Assembly: GCF_905220975.1 (NCBI RefSeq)
Contig: NZ_CAJNBK010000004.1
Location: forward strand, 310,001-374,000
Length of the DNA stretch: 64,000 bases
From: Paraburkholderia haematera
GTDB lineage: Bacteria > Pseudomonadota > Gammaproteobacteria > Burkholderiales > Burkholderiaceae
Reading direction: 5' to 3'
The position numbers and the translations under genes are program-made. The notes under the pieces were generated by a model. The model was not told where the DNA came from and did no database searches. It worked only from the letters and a program-made list of their open reading frames with translations. This document shows positions 1-9,409 of the stretch, piece after piece (positions within the stretch are counted from its first letter, which is position 1; the number at the start of each line of letters is the position of its first letter).

Positions 1-1638
1 ATTAACGATCTGTACGCCACGGGCTATGGCGGCAATCTGCTCGTCACGGTTACGGAGGCCGACGGCAGCCAGCATAGTTTCTCGGTGCCTTATGCGTCGG
101 TCGCGCAGTTGCTGCGTCCGGGTATCACGCGCTTCAATGTCGCCGCGGGCCAGCTTCGCGACGCGCAGGTCAATCAGCACGACAACCTGCTTCAGGGAAC
201 GGTGCAGCACGGTTTCAACAACGTGATCACCGGTTACGCGGGGACGATTGTCGCAAACGGCTATCTCGCGGGACTGCTCGGCGCGGCGGTCAATACGCCG
301 CTGGGCGCGGTCGCGTTAGACGTGACCGAGGCGCGCGCCAACATTCGCGGCGTGACCAATACGACCGGTCAGAGCGTGCGAATCAGCTACAGCAAGCTGG
401 TGCCGGCCACCGACACCAACTTCACCGTCGCCGCCTATCGCTATTCGTCGAGTGGTTTCTGGGCGTTGCGCGACGCCATGCTGGCGCGCAGCGCGGTTGC
501 CGCGGGACAGGACCCGAGCGCCGTCGACCGTCAGCGCAATCAGGTCCAACTGACCATGAACCAGACCTTCGGCAATGGCTGGGGCAACGCCTATGTGGTC
601 GGCTCGACGCTCGACTACTGGAATCGCGGCGGCACCACCACGCAATTCCAGATCGGCTACAACAATGTGTTGCGCGCGCTCGGCACCAGCTTCAGCTACA
701 ACGTCTCGCTGTCGAGGCAACGCGACGGCCTGACTGGGCAGATGAACAACCAGCTGTTTGCGAGCGTCTCGATTCCGCTCGGCACCGGCCAGCATGCACC
801 GACCCTGTCGACCAGCTTCACGCATAACAGTCAGAGTGGCTCGTCCGAGCAGGCGATGCTGAACGGCTCGGCCGGCGTGGACAACGAATTCACGTATGGC
901 GTGACGGCTAACCATGCGCCGGGTTCAAGTGCCGGCGGCGTGAATGGCCAGTACCGCAGTCCGTACGCGACGCTGGCGGCGAGTGCAAGCGGCGGCTCCG
1001 GCTACTCGCAAGTGTCGGCGGGTGTGACCGGTGCGATCGTTGCGCATCCGGGTGGCGTGACCTTTGCCAACGATCTGGGCGACACGATCGGCGTGGTCGA
1101 GGCGAAAGACGCGAAAGGCGCCCGCATCACCAATTCGTCCGGCGTGCGTATCGATAACTTCGGCTACGCGGTGATTCCGTATCTGACGCCGTATAGCCTG
1201 AACACGGTCGAAATCGATCCGAAGGGAATCCCGCTCGACGTCGAATTCAAGTCGACCAGCCAGCAGGTGGCGCCGCGTGCCAATTCGGTGGTGATGATCC
1301 ACTTCGGCACGGTGACGGGCAGGGCGGCGGTGATCTCGGCCCGCTTGCCGAACGGGGCACCGTTGCCATTCGGCGCGACCGTGTACGACGCGAAGGGGCA
1401 GGGCGTCGGTGCGATCGGCCAGAACAGCCGGATCTTCGTGCGCGGCGTGGCCGATGACGGCGCGCTCACGGTGAAGTGGGGCGATGCCGCCGATGAACAG
1501 TGTGCATTCGGCTATCACCTGCCACCCAAGGGCGAAGACCGCGGCGCGTATGCGCATATCGATGCCGTGTGCGGCGCGACGGCCGGCGTAACGAACCAGG
1601 CAGCGGCGGGTGCGTCCGCTGGAGGAAAAGCGCAATGA
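1..1638 (+). CDS. Fimbrial outer-membrane usher (FimD/PapC family), 5' end outside window
   Basis: The frame is open from base 1 to the TGA at 1636-1638, so only the last 545 residues are present. They match the usher family: beta-barrel strands rich in N, Y, S and G, followed by the periplasmic C-terminal domains, with a conserved Cys-containing tail (QCAFGYHLPP) typical of usher C-termini. Ushers are outer-membrane pores that accept chaperone-bound pilins and assemble chaperone-usher fimbriae. The next gene starts inside the stop codon (ATGA overlap at 1635-1638), so usher and fimbrial subunit are co-translated. The chaperone and major pilin would be expected upstream. Family assignment is firm; which fimbria it builds cannot be told. 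Confidence 0.9.
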   Translation: MNDLYATGYGGNLLVTVTEADGSQHSFSVPYASVAQLLRPGITRFNVAAGQLRDAQVNQHDNLLQGTVQHGFNNVITGYAGTIVANGYLAGLLGAAVNTPLGAVALDVTEARANIRGVTNTTGQSVRISYSKLVPATDTNFTVAAYRYSSSGFWALRDAMLARSAVAAGQDPSAVDRQRNQVQLTMNQTFGNGWGNAYVVGSTLDYWNRGGTTTQFQIGYNNVLRALGTSFSYNVSLSRQRDGLTGQMNNQLFASVSIPLGTGQHAPTLSTSFTHNSQSGSSEQAMLNGSAGVDNEFTYGVTANHAPGSSAGGVNGQYRSPYATLAASASGGSGYSQVSAGVTGAIVAHPGGVTFANDLGDTIGVVEAKDAKGARITNSSGVRIDNFGYAVIPYLTPYSLNTVEIDPKGIPLDVEFKSTSQQVAPRANSVVMIHFGTVTGRAAVISARLPNGAPLPFGATVYDAKGQGVGAIGQNSRIFVRGVADDGALTVKWGDAADEQCAFGYHLPPKGEDRGAYAHIDAVCGATAGVTNQAAAGASAGGKAQ

Positions 1639-2675
1639 AGAAGTCTCGCTCATACGGTACGCTGCGCAAATGCTTCGGCATCCTGATGCTTTGCGCGGCA
1701 GGGTGTGCCGGATTGGTCGCCAGCGCGCCCGCTCGTGCGGCGCTGCAATGCACGATTACCGGCTCGGCCGCGATCAGTTTCGGCACGATCACCGTGCCGC
1801 GCGACACACCGGTCGGCACGGCAATCGGGCCGGTGCAGTCTTCGACTGTTTCCGTTAACTGTCCGTCGAATCCCGGCACGGTGCCGCCGTACAACAACGG
1901 TTGGTATATCCAGTACTATCCGCAACTGACGAGCAGCGCGGTTGCGGGCGTATGGAATACCGGCATCGCGGGCATCGGCATCAAGGTCGTCGACGTCACC
2001 TACGGCAACACGACTTTGTCCACGCTGGCCCTCGGCAGGTGGGGCGATTTCGGCGCACCGATCACAACGACGGCTGCGTTTCAGGGGAGCTTCACGTTCT
2101 CCTATCAACTGGTCAAAACAGCCGCACAAGTGACCACGGGTGGTGCGGTGAATATCCCGCAATTGCTCACGCTGGTCAGCCACAACGTTCCGGCGAACAT
2201 CACGTCGCCGGCCCTCGTGACAATCTCGGTTAATAACACCTCGATCGTGGCGACCACGTGCACGGTGACGACGCCGTCGGTCAGCGTCGCGCTGCCAACT
2301 GTCAATGCCAGTGCGTTGAGCCCCGTGGGCACGGCAGTCGGCAATACCGGTCTCAGCATCGGGCTATCGTGCCAGGCCGGTGCGAATGTCTATGTGACGC
2401 TGACCGATGCGACCACGCCCGGCAACACGACCAGCAATCTGACGCTGGCGAGCGGATCGACCGCGACGGGCGTCGCGATACGCCTGCTTAATAGCGGTGG
2501 CACCGTGGTCGGCTATGAGCCGGATTCGGCGGTGGCCGGCAATCCGAATCAGTGGCTGGTCGGTGCATCGGCGAGTACGACCCGCATTCCACTGACTGCG
2601 CAGTACATCTCCACCGGCACGGTAGGGCCGGGTACGGTGAAGGGGCTGGCCACCTTCACGATGAGCTATCAATGA
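1635..2675 (+). CDS. Fimbrial tip adhesin/minor pilin-like protein
   Basis: This is a 346-residue secreted protein. The start is ATG 1635, preceded by GGAGG at 1621-1625 and overlapping the usher stop; longer upstream in-frame starts lie inside the usher gene. Residues 1-36 form a signal peptide (MKKSRS, hydrophobic core, then ARA-A). The mature part has an N-terminal receptor-like domain with paired Cys residues. From about residue 220 there is a pilin-like domain starting TCTVTTPSVSVALP and ending in the FTMSYQ strand expected for donor-strand exchange. A two-domain subunit as the last gene after an usher fits a tip adhesin. The ligand is unknown. Confidence 0.8.
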   Translation: MKKSRSYGTLRKCFGILMLCAAGCAGLVASAPARAALQCTITGSAAISFGTITVPRDTPVGTAIGPVQSSTVSVNCPSNPGTVPPYNNGWYIQYYPQLTSSAVAGVWNTGIAGIGIKVVDVTYGNTTLSTLALGRWGDFGAPITTTAAFQGSFTFSYQLVKTAAQVTTGGAVNIPQLLTLVSHNVPANITSPALVTISVNNTSIVATTCTVTTPSVSVALPTVNASALSPVGTAVGNTGLSIGLSCQAGANVYVTLTDATTPGNTTSNLTLASGSTATGVAIRLLNSGGTVVGYEPDSAVAGNPNQWLVGASASTTRIPLTAQYISTGTVGPGTVKGLATFTMSYQ

Positions 2676-2720
2676 GGCTTGAGAGCACGGCATGCCGACT
2701 CGACGGCGCGTACAAGCCTT

Positions 2721-3344
2721 CTAGCCGTGCATACCCAGGTCCGCAAAATCGACGGTTTTCGCCCCGCATGCTTGCGTAAACGCGCAGTCGTAGCTCGAGA
2801 AAAAGACCGTGCGGGTCTCGGCCAGCGTTTTAAACAGATCGACCAGCACCGCGCGCGCCGAAGCGTCGAGTCCGCCGACCGGTTCGTCCGCGATCACGAC
2901 TTTCGTCTCGCCGAGTACGGCCCCCGTCAGGAAGAATTTCTTGCGTGTGCCAAACGACATCTGCTCGAAGCGTTTGTCGAGATGTGGTTCGAGGCCGAAG
3001 CGATGGGCAAGATCGAGCGTAGGGCCGTCGACCACGGTCTTTCTTTCCGACGCCACACGATCCAGATACGCTCGACCAGTCTGGTCCGGATACGTCATGC
3101 AGTCTTCCGGCACATACGTCAGCAGGGATTTCGCCGCCTGTGTCGCGGTACGCAGCGAATGGCCGCCGAGCCACACGTCGCCGGCGTCGGGCTCGATCGT
3201 GCCCGCGAGGATGCCAAGCAACGTCGACTTGCCGCTGCCTGATTCATCGTTGAGCGCGACGGATCCTGCGACTGTGTCGTAGTGCAGTCCCTGAAAGATG
3301 ATGCGCTCGTTATAGCGCTTGGCGAGGTTCTCGAATCGAAGCAT
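2721..3344 (-). CDS. ABC transporter ATP-binding protein with degenerate motifs
   Basis: This is a 207-residue stand-alone ABC ATPase. The Walker A region (residues 33-40) reads DESGSGKS, so the first Gly of GxxGxGKS is Asp33. The signature is MSFGT (129-133) instead of LSGGQ. Walker B is VVIADEP (149-155). The H-loop position is Tyr185 (FFSSYD) where His is expected. No permease gene is adjacent, and the neighbour upstream is a divergent MFS gene about 295 bp away. The protein resembles the nucleotide-binding subunit of ABC-2 or NosF-type exporters, but the lost Gly and His and its isolation suggest a decaying or repurposed gene. No strong ribosome-binding site is seen before ATG 3344. Confidence 0.7.
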   Translation of the reverse strand: MLRFENLAKRYNERIIFQGLHYDTVAGSVALNDESGSGKSTLLGILAGTIEPDAGDVWLGGHSLRTATQAAKSLLTYVPEDCMTYPDQTGRAYLDRVASERKTVVDGPTLDLAHRFGLEPHLDKRFEQMSFGTRKKFFLTGAVLGETKVVIADEPVGGLDASARAVLVDLFKTLAETRTVFFSSYDCAFTQACGAKTVDFADLGMHG

Positions 3345-3639
3345 GGCGTGCGGAGTGTGTCAGCCGAAGAAGGTGCCGTGCGACGCTCATGCGGATTGCG
3401 ATCAGCACGATGCCGGGCGGCGGGCATTCTTCGGGAAGTTGGCGGTCTGCAAGTGTAGCAGCGCGCTCAGAGGGTTTCCCGGCATCTGGCAACGGCCGCA
3501 TTCGCCGCTCACCTACGCCACGCGAACTCTGCGCGCCCGGTGTAAAGTTGCGTCTCTTTGCGCCGTTAAAGAGAAGAGCTGCACCTCCATTCTGCCCATT
3601 TCCGGAATACCTCGACGCTCCGCCCGTCGACCGCAATCC

Positions 3640-4962
3640 ATGCAAACTGCTGCCTCCAGAGCGGCCCAACCGTCCCGCGCAGAACTCAGGCGTATCGTCA
3701 TTGCCATTGTTATCGGTAACGGTTTCGTGGCGTATGACTTCACCGTCTATAGCTTTTCCGCGGTCATCATCGGCAATCTGTTCTTTCCATCGAGCAATCC
3801 CGCGTCGTCGCTGATGCTTTCGCTCGCCACCTTCGGCGCGGGCTTCGTGATGCGCCCGCTTGGCGCGATCATGATCGGCCATATCGCCGACAGCCGCGGC
3901 CGCAAAGCCGGCCTCACGGTATCGCTCACACTCATGACCATTGGGACATGGCTGATTGCCTGCCTGCCGGGCTATGCATCGATCGGCCCGGCCGCGACGG
4001 TCCTGATGGTGCTCGCGCGCCTGATGCAGGGGCTCGCGGCAGGCGGAGAGATCGGGCCGGCGTCGGCTTCGCTGATGGAGTCGATGGCTTACCGGCACCG
4101 GTGTTTCATGGTGAGCTGGCGCGGCGCGAGCCAGGGAGCAGCCGCCTTCGCCGCCGCGCTGGTCGGGGCGAGTACGACGGCGCTGCTGTCGCCCGCTGCG
4201 ATGCACGACTGGGGATGGCGCGTTCCGTTCGTGCTGGGCGGGCTGATTGGGCCAGTTGGCTGGTATTTACGCCGCCGGATGCCGGCAGCCGCGCCGCTGC
4301 AGCGGGCGAGTCACAGCCCGGGACTCAGCCCGGGACGGATCGTCACCGAGCACCCGCGTGCCTTCCTCTGCGGCCTCCTGATGATGGCGGCGCCTTCGGT
4401 AGGCATCTACCTCACCGTCTTTTACATGCCGGCCTATCTGGTTCGCACGCTGCACCGGCCGGCGGCGATCAGCCTCCTGACGGCCTGCCTGTCCGGCCTC
4501 GTGATCCTCGTGGTGACGCCGCTCATAGCGCGCGCCGCCGACCGCTGCGCCAGCCGCAAGACGCTGCAGTACGTGGCGCTCGTGGCTTCGCTGGCGGCCG
4601 CGTGGCCGGCATTCTGGGCGCTGACCCACGGCGTGGGCGATGTCGCCGCGCTCGTTATCATCACGGCGTATGTGGCGCTCGCGGTGAACAACGCAGGCCC
4701 GAGTTCGGTGTTAATGATGGAAGCGTTTCCGGCGCATCGGCGTGCCGCTGGAATTTCAGTGATTTACAGCTTCGGCGTGGTTCTTTTCGGCGGATTTTCG
4801 CCTTTCCTCGTGACGTGGCTGATCAACCGGACAGGCGATCCGATGATTCCCGCGTGGTATCTGATGGCCGCGACCCTGCTCACACTTGCCGCGCTGAAGG
4901 CATTTCCCGAGACCAAAGCGCCGGATGCGCGCCTTGCCGGTGTCCCGCAGCCGCCGGCGTAA
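3640..4962 (+). CDS. MFS transporter, metabolite:H+ symporter type
   Basis: This is a 440-residue inner-membrane protein with about 12 hydrophobic segments. The loop after segment 2 reads IGHIADSRGRKAG, matching the MFS signature GxLaDrxGRkx. The loop before the second half (ARAADRCASRKT) is the pseudo-repeat of the same motif. The pattern resembles the MHS family (citrate, proline/betaine, shikimate carriers). ATG 3640 is chosen because the protein from there starts directly with a short cytoplasmic arm and TM1; the upstream extension (from 3319) is Arg/Cys-rich and not protein-like. The 3' end overlaps the convergent AraC gene by 83 bp. The substrate is unknown; the AraC neighbour may control it. 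Confidence 0.85.
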   Translation: MQTAASRAAQPSRAELRRIVIAIVIGNGFVAYDFTVYSFSAVIIGNLFFPSSNPASSLMLSLATFGAGFVMRPLGAIMIGHIADSRGRKAGLTVSLTLMTIGTWLIACLPGYASIGPAATVLMVLARLMQGLAAGGEIGPASASLMESMAYRHRCFMVSWRGASQGAAAFAAALVGASTTALLSPAAMHDWGWRVPFVLGGLIGPVGWYLRRRMPAAAPLQRASHSPGLSPGRIVTEHPRAFLCGLLMMAAPSVGIYLTVFYMPAYLVRTLHRPAAISLLTACLSGLVILVVTPLIARAADRCASRKTLQYVALVASLAAAWPAFWALTHGVGDVAALVIITAYVALAVNNAGPSSVLMMEAFPAHRRAAGISVIYSFGVVLFGGFSPFLVTWLINRTGDPMIPAWYLMAATLLTLAALKAFPETKAPDARLAGVPQPPA

Positions 4963-6001
4963 GCGCCCACGCATTGAGGTGCTGGAGGTCCAACGCGCGT
5001 GCCCGCATATCTTGCGGGCTCATGTCGAAGGCACGGCGAAATGCGCGAGTGAAGTCGGACGCGCTCTGGAAACCGAGTCCATAGGCGATTTCCGTCACCT
5101 GGAGATGCGGGAAACGGACCAGTTCGTCCGCCGCCTCCCGCAACCGGCGATTGCGGATGTAGGCGCCGAGCCCGCCGTCGTGCTCGAACCAGCGATAGAT
5201 CGTGGCGCGTTTCAGTTGTAACGCCTGAACCACGCTGGTCGGCGTGAGGTCGCCCTGGTGCAGATTGGCATCGATGTAGCGCCGCACCTGTCCCATCACG
5301 GCAGCCTGCAGCGCCGCCCGGCTCGCGCCGGTCAGGCGTGCCTCCTTGCGGAAGGTGGCCATCAGCAATTGGGCGCCGGCATGCAATGCGTCCGCCGCAG
5401 CGGACGGGCCGAGCGTGGGGATTTCTCTGGCGACCGCCACCAGGTGCTCAAGTACGAGGCCGGTCAGCGGCGAACCCTGCTGGACAATCCGGCCGTGAAG
5501 CGCCGCGCCGTCGCCCAGTTCCTCGTCCACGATCGCGGACGGGACGAACAGGCTCAGAAGGCGGCTTTCGGGCCGTTCGGCCCGGAACGGCTGGTTCAGA
5601 TCGAACGCGACGATGCCCTGCACCGAGCCCGGCGCACTGCGTTTCTTGCGCATACCCGTCACATGGCCGATTTCGCCTTCCACGAACAGTTGAAAGACGT
5701 AGTCGCGCCGCGAGTCTGTTGAGACGCGCGCCACCGACCGCTCCAGCAGCATGGGGTCAGTGCTGCAGTCCGTAAACACCATGCCGCCCACGGCATACAG
5801 GTCGATCTCACCGCGAAATCCCCTGGCGATCCGCTCCTTCGACGGCGGCGCGTCGACCACGTGACCCACGCGCTGGCGCCAGGCCAGAAATTGTTCCTCG
5901 GCTGCGAGCGCATGCGTGCTGAAGCGGCTCGTGGAAATGACGGAGCGCGATTCGGCCGCGGCTGCAGCGGCCAGGTGGGGCGGCAATGTGCGCTGATTCA
6001 T
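4880..6001 (-). CDS. AraC-family transcriptional regulator
   Basis: This is a 373-residue regulator. Residues about 240-345 contain two helix-turn-helix units with the AraC signature region (EIAYGLGFQSASDFTRAFRR and then SPQDMR). The N-terminal 220 residues are an AraC-binding-type domain with no recognised ligand motif. The gene converges on the MFS transporter gene and overlaps its last 83 bp, so the two transcripts are antisense at their ends. AraC proteins with this layout usually activate one or a few neighbouring genes in response to a small molecule; the MFS gene is a reasonable target, but no operator was identified. Confidence 0.85.
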   Translation of the reverse strand: MNQRTLPPHLAAAAAAESRSVISTSRFSTHALAAEEQFLAWRQRVGHVVDAPPSKERIARGFRGEIDLYAVGGMVFTDCSTDPMLLERSVARVSTDSRRDYVFQLFVEGEIGHVTGMRKKRSAPGSVQGIVAFDLNQPFRAERPESRLLSLFVPSAIVDEELGDGAALHGRIVQQGSPLTGLVLEHLVAVAREIPTLGPSAAADALHAGAQLLMATFRKEARLTGASRAALQAAVMGQVRRYIDANLHQGDLTPTSVVQALQLKRATIYRWFEHDGGLGAYIRNRRLREAADELVRFPHLQVTEIAYGLGFQSASDFTRAFRRAFDMSPQDMRARALDLQHLNAWALTPAAAGHRQGAHPALWSREMPSARQV

Positions 6002-6295
6002 GGATGGATTGCTGCGAGCGGGGGACGCGGTTCTGGTGAAGTAGCGATGGTAACCAGATATTTAACACGCCGTCGCCCAGAACTGAGACGTACGGTAAAG
6101 CCTGTCAAAAAACATGCGCTATCGTCGGATGATTAGATGCAGATCGCTTTCATCGACGGCCCAATAAATCCGTTTATAACAGGCCCCGCGCTGGAAAACG
6201 CAACTGCGCGCAGAAAGAGCGCCGATCGGCATTCGCGGCGCACTGGGTGTGGAGGCCCAGTTCTTGTCGGCGGCCAATTTACGGGGTATCGAAAG

Positions 6296-6580
6296 ATGAG
6301 AGGCACGAACAAGCAACCGACCGCCCAGCGCGGCGGGCGGCGTCCGGCCAGTCTGGTGGATAGCCAGCTGGAGCATCTTGAGAGCATGGTTCAGTACGTG
6401 GCGCGTGGGGACGCGGGTAGCGTGCTGGTGCCGTTAGACCATGAGTACTGGGAAAAACGCATTCGCGTGCTGGAAGAGACTCACGAGTTGATTGTCAGCC
6501 AGCGCAAACGCGTCATCAAGCTTCTCGACCAGCTCGGGAGTGAAGCGCAGATGAAGCCGGGGCAGCGTACAGCCGCCTGA
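6296..6580 (+). CDS. Small hypothetical protein, coiled-coil-like
   Basis: This is a 94-residue protein from ATG 6296 (MRGTNKQPTA). The earlier ATG at 6137 would add a poorly conserved-looking stretch. The N-terminus is basic, then comes an acidic/amphipathic helical part with regularly spaced Leu/Val (LEHLESMVQYV; VLEETHELIVSQRKRVIKLL) that could form a coiled coil. There is no signal peptide, transmembrane segment or known motif. A frame on the opposite strand (6434-6757) also exists but looks less protein-like. Function unknown; existence moderately likely. Confidence 0.5.
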   Translation: MRGTNKQPTAQRGGRRPASLVDSQLEHLESMVQYVARGDAGSVLVPLDHEYWEKRIRVLEETHELIVSQRKRVIKLLDQLGSEAQMKPGQRTAA

Positions 6581-6692
6581 GTCTGAATCTGTCGAAGGGA
6601 AGGGTTGCGAGGATCGGGGGTAGTTGCGGGAGAGTAGACCGGTGCCATCAGGTACCGGCAATAAAAAAGTAGGACCTGAGAGTGCGGCGAGA

Positions 6693-6721
6693 AGCGGACG
6701 GGCCCATAGAGGCCCGCCGCT
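6693..6721. terminator. Stem-loop between convergent genes, possible terminator
   Basis: The arms AGCGGACGGGCC and GGCCCGCCGCT pair over 11 bp with one bulged A around a 6-nt loop (CATAGA). It lies between the small + strand ORF and the - strand TauE gene. Read on the minus strand, a T-rich run (6661-6668 complement) follows after about 25 nt, further than in a classical terminator, so the role is uncertain. Confidence 0.35.
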
Positions 6722-6858
6722 CTGCTGCGAAACCGTTGGGCGTCTTTCCCATGGCACGTTTGGGGTGAGGCGGTCTGCGCCTTCGGACCTGGCCGGGCAA
6801 CCGGTCGAGGATCGCCACGAAACTGTCGTTCTCGCCGGGCATGCGCTGCGCGAGGCCC

Positions 6859-7653
6859 TTATAGAACCCCTGATTTCCAGACCATTTGCGCAGCGGCGCC
6901 CAGAACGAACAGCAGGACCAGCACCCGAAACGCCGCCGGCGGCAGCCTGTCCCTAAGCGGCCGTACGAGTAGCATTCCCGCGATCACCGGCACGCTCGCA
7001 CAAGCCGAAATGACGAGATCGCTCAAGCTGGCATGCGCACCGCCACTAAACGTGGCAACCAGCGTGATGATCGAAACCACGAGGATGATCGCGATCTGCT
7101 TCGTAAAGACTTTCCCCGTGGCGCCCGTGGCGATCAAATACATCGCCAGCAAAGGCCCCGGCACCGAAGCGATGCTCTCCATCAACGCCGCACCGAATCC
7201 CAGCACGAAGCCAGCCGGTTTGGCCCACCCCGGCGACAACGTAAGCCGCGGTGAAAGCAGCAGGAGCAGCGCCGCGACGATCAGCAATCCACCCGCGGCA
7301 GCCTGCGCGCGATGCGGCGCCAGCGAGATCAATACGCCCACGCCGACGATGTTGCCGATCACCGTGCCGATCAGCGGTGCGGCAATGCGCCGAACCGTCG
7401 GCAGCATGTCGCCGCCTTCCAGCGCCTGTGGAATATTGCCAAGAATGATTGGCATGGACAGCAACAGAACGGCCTCTTTGATCGGCATGAACTGGCTGAG
7501 AATCGGCATCGCCACCAGCGGTACGCCGATACTGACCACGCCCTTGACCATCCCGCCGAGCAACAGCGCCGCAATGATGCCAAGCAGCGCGTAAAGGCTG
7601 AGCGTCTGCAGGCTCGCGCCGAGCACGCCACTGGCGAAACTGAAATGAAACAT
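6859..7653 (-). CDS. TauE/SafE-family membrane permease
   Basis: This is a 264-residue integral membrane protein with about eight hydrophobic segments in two halves. The pattern of Gly-rich hydrophobic helices (ALLLGGMVKGVVSIGVPLVA) is typical of the TauE/SafE (DUF81) family, members of which export sulfite, sulfoacetate or other organosulfur anions. Each half carries a similar GxxxGxxxP-type segment, the usual internal duplication. Length matches the family (about 250-270). It is monocistronic, with no sulfonate-catabolic gene beside it, so the substrate cannot be inferred. Confidence 0.85.
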   Translation of the reverse strand: MFHFSFASGVLGASLQTLSLYALLGIIAALLLGGMVKGVVSIGVPLVAMPILSQFMPIKEAVLLLSMPIILGNIPQALEGGDMLPTVRRIAAPLIGTVIGNIVGVGVLISLAPHRAQAAAGGLLIVAALLLLLSPRLTLSPGWAKPAGFVLGFGAALMESIASVPGPLLAMYLIATGATGKVFTKQIAIILVVSIITLVATFSGGAHASLSDLVISACASVPVIAGMLLVRPLRDRLPPAAFRVLVLLFVLGAAAQMVWKSGVL

Positions 7654-7842
7654 TGCTGAAGTCCGCGAGCCAACCGCGCGGATCCGATGGACCGGAACGC
7701 GCGGGCAATGGCGTGTTTTTATCGTTCGGCCTGTTCAGTGCCCGCGTGTCGCGCAAGGTTCGAAGCAGCCGGCCAGGTGAGGCCGCATGATACCGCGCCC
7801 TTGCTCATGCCGCATGAAGGCATAACGTAAGGTTGATCTGTT

Positions 7843-9030
7843 TCAGGCGACATCTGAAGCGGCGCGTTCATCTCTCAATGCACGCTCCGTGCGAGTGGCA
7901 AATGGCGGCGGTGTTTGCCCGGCAATCCGATTGGCCGTGCCAGCCTGCGCGCGCCGTGTCTTCAGGCGAAGAATCGGCGCTTCGATCAGCCGCCAGGACA
8001 GCACGGCCATTGTCACCGAAAGCAGGAACGACGCGACAATCCCGGCCACATGTGCCCACATCGGGACGGTGCCGCCGAAGAACGCCGTGGCGTGGCGGTT
8101 GCGGGTCAGGTCCGGAATCAGGTTGTGATAGAGATAAAAGCCATAACTGATGCGCCCGAAACTCACGAGCCAGCCGGTTTCGAGCAGACCGATCACGGCG
8201 GCGTTGCGGCAGCACGCAATCGAACACACAAGCGCCGCGATGCACACGCCATACAAGGCGCTAATCATCGTGAAGGCGAGTGAACTGCCCAACCGGCTCC
8301 ACGTCGGCTCCGTCACGCAAAATCCCACAAGGCAGATACTCAGGACGAACAGCGTCGTGCCATGTCCGAGCATGACGCGTAAGCGGCTCTCCTTCCCGGC
8401 GATCATCAAGCCGCCCATTCCGCCCAACGCCAGCAACCAGAAGTTGGTCAGCGGATGTGTATAGACGGTGATGTCCTGCCATTGTGCCGCTCGCATCGCC
8501 AGTAGCGAAACCAGTCCAACCGCGACGATCGCGAGGCACACCGCGCGATGCCGCCGCGCCGTAACCAGCAGCAATAACGGCGCAAACACGAGATAAAACT
8601 GTTCCTCGATCGCGAGACTCCAGAGATGCGAGTAACGCCCCGGCCAGTAATGCAGTACGGAGCCGATCCAGAAGTTCGACAGATACGCGAAATGAAACGG
8701 CATGCCGCTTGCGAGCTCTGGGCTCGCCATTCCGAACGCCATGAGCACGCACATCACCACCAGCATCAGGTAGTAAACCGGAAAAATGCGCAATGTGCGG
8801 CGAAACAGAAAGCGCTTCAGTTCCGCGCCGAACCGGCTGCCGTTGTTTTCGATCCGCGTGCGTTGCGCGGACAGAATACCGATGATCAGAAAACCGCTCA
8901 GCGCAAAGAAGATCCATACGCCGAGGTGTCCGATCTCACCAATGTCACCGAATAAACGGTGTTGAAAAAAGACCATCAGGACTGCAATCGCGCGCAATCC
9001 GTCGAAGCCGGCGATCCTGTTGTTGGTCAT
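7843..9030 (-). CDS. Membrane acyltransferase (acyltransferase 3 / OafA family)
   Basis: This is a 395-residue protein with about ten transmembrane segments. The N-terminus has the family motif in TM1 (RIAGFDGLRAIAVLMVFFQH): an Arg-x-Asp-Gly-Leu-Arg stretch followed by the catalytic-type His about ten residues on. Further signatures are the FFALSGFLI loop and the SHLWSLAIEEQFYL segment with conserved Glu-Glu. Such enzymes transfer acetyl, succinyl or other acyl groups to exopolysaccharide, O-antigen or macrolides across the inner membrane. No polysaccharide genes are adjacent. The C-terminal tail of about 40 residues is soluble and charged. Confidence 0.88.
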   Translation of the reverse strand: MTNNRIAGFDGLRAIAVLMVFFQHRLFGDIGEIGHLGVWIFFALSGFLIIGILSAQRTRIENNGSRFGAELKRFLFRRTLRIFPVYYLMLVVMCVLMAFGMASPELASGMPFHFAYLSNFWIGSVLHYWPGRYSHLWSLAIEEQFYLVFAPLLLLVTARRHRAVCLAIVAVGLVSLLAMRAAQWQDITVYTHPLTNFWLLALGGMGGLMIAGKESRLRVMLGHGTTLFVLSICLVGFCVTEPTWSRLGSSLAFTMISALYGVCIAALVCSIACCRNAAVIGLLETGWLVSFGRISYGFYLYHNLIPDLTRNRHATAFFGGTVPMWAHVAGIVASFLLSVTMAVLSWRLIEAPILRLKTRRAQAGTANRIAGQTPPPFATRTERALRDERAASDVA

Positions 9031-9409
9031 GGGGTTGTCTTCCAGCGGGCGTGCAAGAATCCATCCTACGTTGAAAAAAAGCGAAAAAAATCGCGTAGAG
9101 GAAGAGGTGATTTTTTTCAGCGGCCTTTACCGATTGTGTTCGCGCGGGACGCAATAAAAGCCGCAAAACTTGCCGCAAGACTTTCCATCAACCTGGGGCA
9201 TGACGACTCAGTATTACGACACTCCGACATCTGAATTTCAGATTGCTGCCACTTCGCACGCATTTAAAGGGCGGTTGTCAGCGCGCGCCGGCGTCGTGCA
9301 CGGTATCGATGGGAACGTTTTATTGTTATGGAGTTCCTACTGAGAACCTTGGCAAATGACCGCTTTTTATGGCGCATTTGCATGCAGGCGCTATCTTGCG
9401 AGAACCTGA
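9031..9409. other. Divergent intergenic region with AT-rich inverted repeat
   Basis: This is a 379-bp gap between the divergent acyltransferase and OpgC-like genes, so it should hold both promoters. The notable sequence is a perfect 10-bp inverted repeat GAAAAAAATC / GATTTTTTTC at 9083-9092 and 9109-9118, inside the only strongly AT-rich patch for several kilobases. It could be a regulator site or a transcript hairpin. No convincing gene is seen here. Confidence 0.4.
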
